Source: an uncultured Devosia sp. (lineage in GTDB: Bacteria; Pseudomonadota; Alphaproteobacteria; Rhizobiales; Devosiaceae). Taken from it: a DNA stretch of 46,467 nucleotides. A model generated the notes under the pieces. The model did no database searches, had not been told where the DNA came from, and was given only the letters and a program-made list of their open reading frames with translations. Both the position numbers and the translations under genes were made by a program. Below, piece by piece: positions 45,494 through 46,467 of this stretch; the stretch's first letter is position 1, and every line of letters starts with the position of its first letter. The stretch is from contig NZ_CAMLHM010000029.1 in the NCBI RefSeq assembly GCF_946479885.1, forward strand, positions 1 to 46,467, given 5' to 3'.

Positions 45494-45903
45494 CACAACG
45501 CAAAGCTCGGCGGGGTGCGCAAGAGACACCGCACAGAAGGCAAGGCGCTGGCCCACGTCGATGCCGGGCTCTAGATTGCAATTATTGGCCGACGTCCTGC
45601 TGGCGGCCTTGGTCGACGACCCTGAGATCACAAGCTGGGGCAGTGCATCAATGGCCGGAAACACACACCCAAAAAGCGCGGGGGAGGCGAGCTTTTGGCC
45701 CATCCTCCCTCGCATTTGGGGGCTTTCACCCTGGGCCCCGCGTCCGCGCGCGGGTCTATGAAGGAATAATGCCACAGGGGGGATGTGCGGTTCCCTAACG
45801 GGTGCGTGAGCGCTGCCTGCGGTTCTCCGCCGGGATGACTTAGCGCAGTGGTCTGATCGCTCCCACCCACCACTTCACTTGCGGAGCGTTGGGTAAGTGC
45901 AAC

Positions 45904-45930
45904 ACCCTCGGGTCGAGCCCGAGGGTAACG
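45904..45930. repeat. Single copy of the CCCTCGGG...CCCGAGGG palindrome
   Basis: A 27-bp unit of the same kind as the pair at 15576-15661, with a CGA centre and a few substitutions. Confidence 0.7.
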
Positions 45931-45961
45931 ATTTTGAGTGGGCGGTATCGTGCCCTCCAGT

Positions 45962-46076
45962 CACCCCCTCCCATCCTCCCCCTTGAAGGGGGAGGTGCCG
46001 GCCCTGTGGTCGTGACGCGATTTCGCCCCCAGAGTGGAGAGAACCTCCCCCATCATGGGGGAGGTAGGAGGGGGTG
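45962..46076. repeat. 115-bp inverted repeat, CTCCCC/GGGGAG family
   Basis: The left arm (45962-45995) and right arm (46043-46076) contain CACCCCCTCC and its complement at the ends and GGGGGAGGT / ACCTCCCCC inside, so the element can fold as a long hairpin with two side hairpins. It belongs to the same loose family as the repeats at 5979, 10703 and 27265. Confidence 0.75.
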
Positions 46077-46282
46077 GAGCCACACGCTAGAAGCCACAAA
46101 CTTATCCCCGCCCCCAAAACCTCCCGCATACTCCACTCACCTTCCGGGATACGGCGGCGCTGCAGCGACCAGTGTCCGGGAGGTGTCGGGAGGGGGCGTC
46201 GCTGTCTCCCTCAGGTCCAAGTGCGGCCGCGACCGGGCGAGCGTCCCCTAGCGCGATTCCGCACTGCTCCAAAAACCGGCAA

Positions 46283-46340
46283 CCCCGAGACGGTTCTCGT
46301 CTCATATTTTACTCACTACGAGGCGAAAGCCGTCTCGGGG
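46283..46340. repeat. 11-bp inverted repeat with AT-rich centre
   Basis: CCCCGAGACGG (46283-46293) and CCGTCTCGGGG (46330-46340) are perfect inverted arms. Inner arms CTCGT (46297-46301) and ACGAG (46318-46322) pair as well, leaving an AT-rich loop. It lies about 55 bp before the promoter-like sequence at 46395. Confidence 0.65.
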
Positions 46341-46394
46341 TCCGTCCGTTGCCGTCCTGGCTATCGACAACCGCGTCACAGGCGGCGCTTGTGC

Positions 46395-46423
46395 TTGCCT
46401 TTCCCGCACTCTTCCCCTATATC
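46395..46423 (+). promoter_or_regulatory. Promoter-like sequence pointing out of the window
   Basis: TTGCCT (46395-46400) and TATATC (46418-46423) are spaced by exactly 17 bp. About 40 bases of leader remain before the window ends, so the gene served lies outside. Confidence 0.45.
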
Positions 46424-46467
46424 GCCCCTGCGTTTGACTGCGTGTCAGCGCGATTTCACACACGAGG

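Larger units (their letters stand above)
45494..46467. other. Gene-poor end of the window
   Basis: This 974-bp stretch has no reading frame I can support. It contains a single palindromic unit (45904-45930), an inverted repeat (45962-46076), another hairpin (46283-46340) and a promoter-like sequence (46395-46423). Short open frames on both strands around 45485-45875 lack ribosome binding sites and protein-like composition. The part from 45494 to 45880 shows nothing else I can name. Confidence 0.7.

Noticed and set aside
45485..45875. Short frames on both strands near the window end
   Set aside because: No ribosome binding site, no domain, and unusual composition; they lie in repeat-rich intergenic DNA.

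Overview
The window looks like chromosomal DNA of a high-GC alphaproteobacterium of the order Hyphomicrobiales, most likely Devosia or a close relative. This rests on gene content (MipZ-type ParA ATPases, ATP12, a DUF1489 protein, ClpS/ClpA, the crcB-rluC-HAD-ATP12 run), on short GC-rich palindromic repeats, and on a full CtrA-type box. The genus is inferred from overall resemblance, not proven. The window is mostly housekeeping with a few accessory patches. No insertion sequence, prophage, CRISPR array or rRNA gene was seen.

Layout. 1-0.7 kb: the end of the ribosomal-protein/RNA polymerase operon (rpoA 3' end, rplQ). 0.8-4.5 kb: an SDR reductase, a P-loop kinase-like protein, an ornithine/lysine decarboxylase and a secreted protein. 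4.6-9.0 kb: rarA, then the tightly overlapping run crcB - rluC-like - HAD phosphatase - ATP12. 9.0-10.7 kb: folP-folB-folK on the minus strand. 10.8-16.9 kb: metabolic and accessory genes (SLC13/RCK transporter, phosphotriesterase-like hydrolase, AraC regulator divergent from a PhyH dioxygenase, HPP-CBS protein). 17-21.4 kb: a small membrane protein, rimO, a DoxX protein, a DUF4282 protein, lipB, an orphan SpoA/FliN-like domain protein and tRNA-Leu(GAG). 21.4-27.3 kb: a 53-codon lipoprotein gene, a secreted protein, a YjbR-like protein, mgtE with a chloramphenicol-phosphotransferase-like gene directly behind it, a shikimate-kinase-like protein, a 35-residue membrane peptide, a GST and a DUF1489 protein. 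27.4-31.1 kb: a VWA + membrane J-domain pair, then two tandem mipZ paralogues, the first behind a perfect TTAA-N7-TTAA box, and a small convergent gene. 31.2-35.9 kb: a D,D-carboxypeptidase with a SPOR domain, clpS, clpA. 35.9-37.9 kb: an AraC-SDR cassette lying between the real clpA 3' end with its terminator and a second, decayed copy of the same 3' end and terminator. 38-41 kb: a small membrane protein, an NTF2-like/LuxR regulator, a PPOX flavoprotein with a 16-bp palindrome upstream, a YoaK-like membrane protein and a tiny membrane peptide. 41.2-45.5 kb: dnaE, then an uncharacterised two-gene unit (double-CxxC protein plus membrane protein). The last ~970 bp hold repeats and a promoter-like sequence pointing out of the window.

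The points most worth following are the tandem mipZ duplication with its CtrA box, the duplicated and broken clpA tail that marks an insertion of the AraC-SDR cassette, the zinc-ribbon/membrane pair behind dnaE, and several very small genes that length-limited gene calling would miss.
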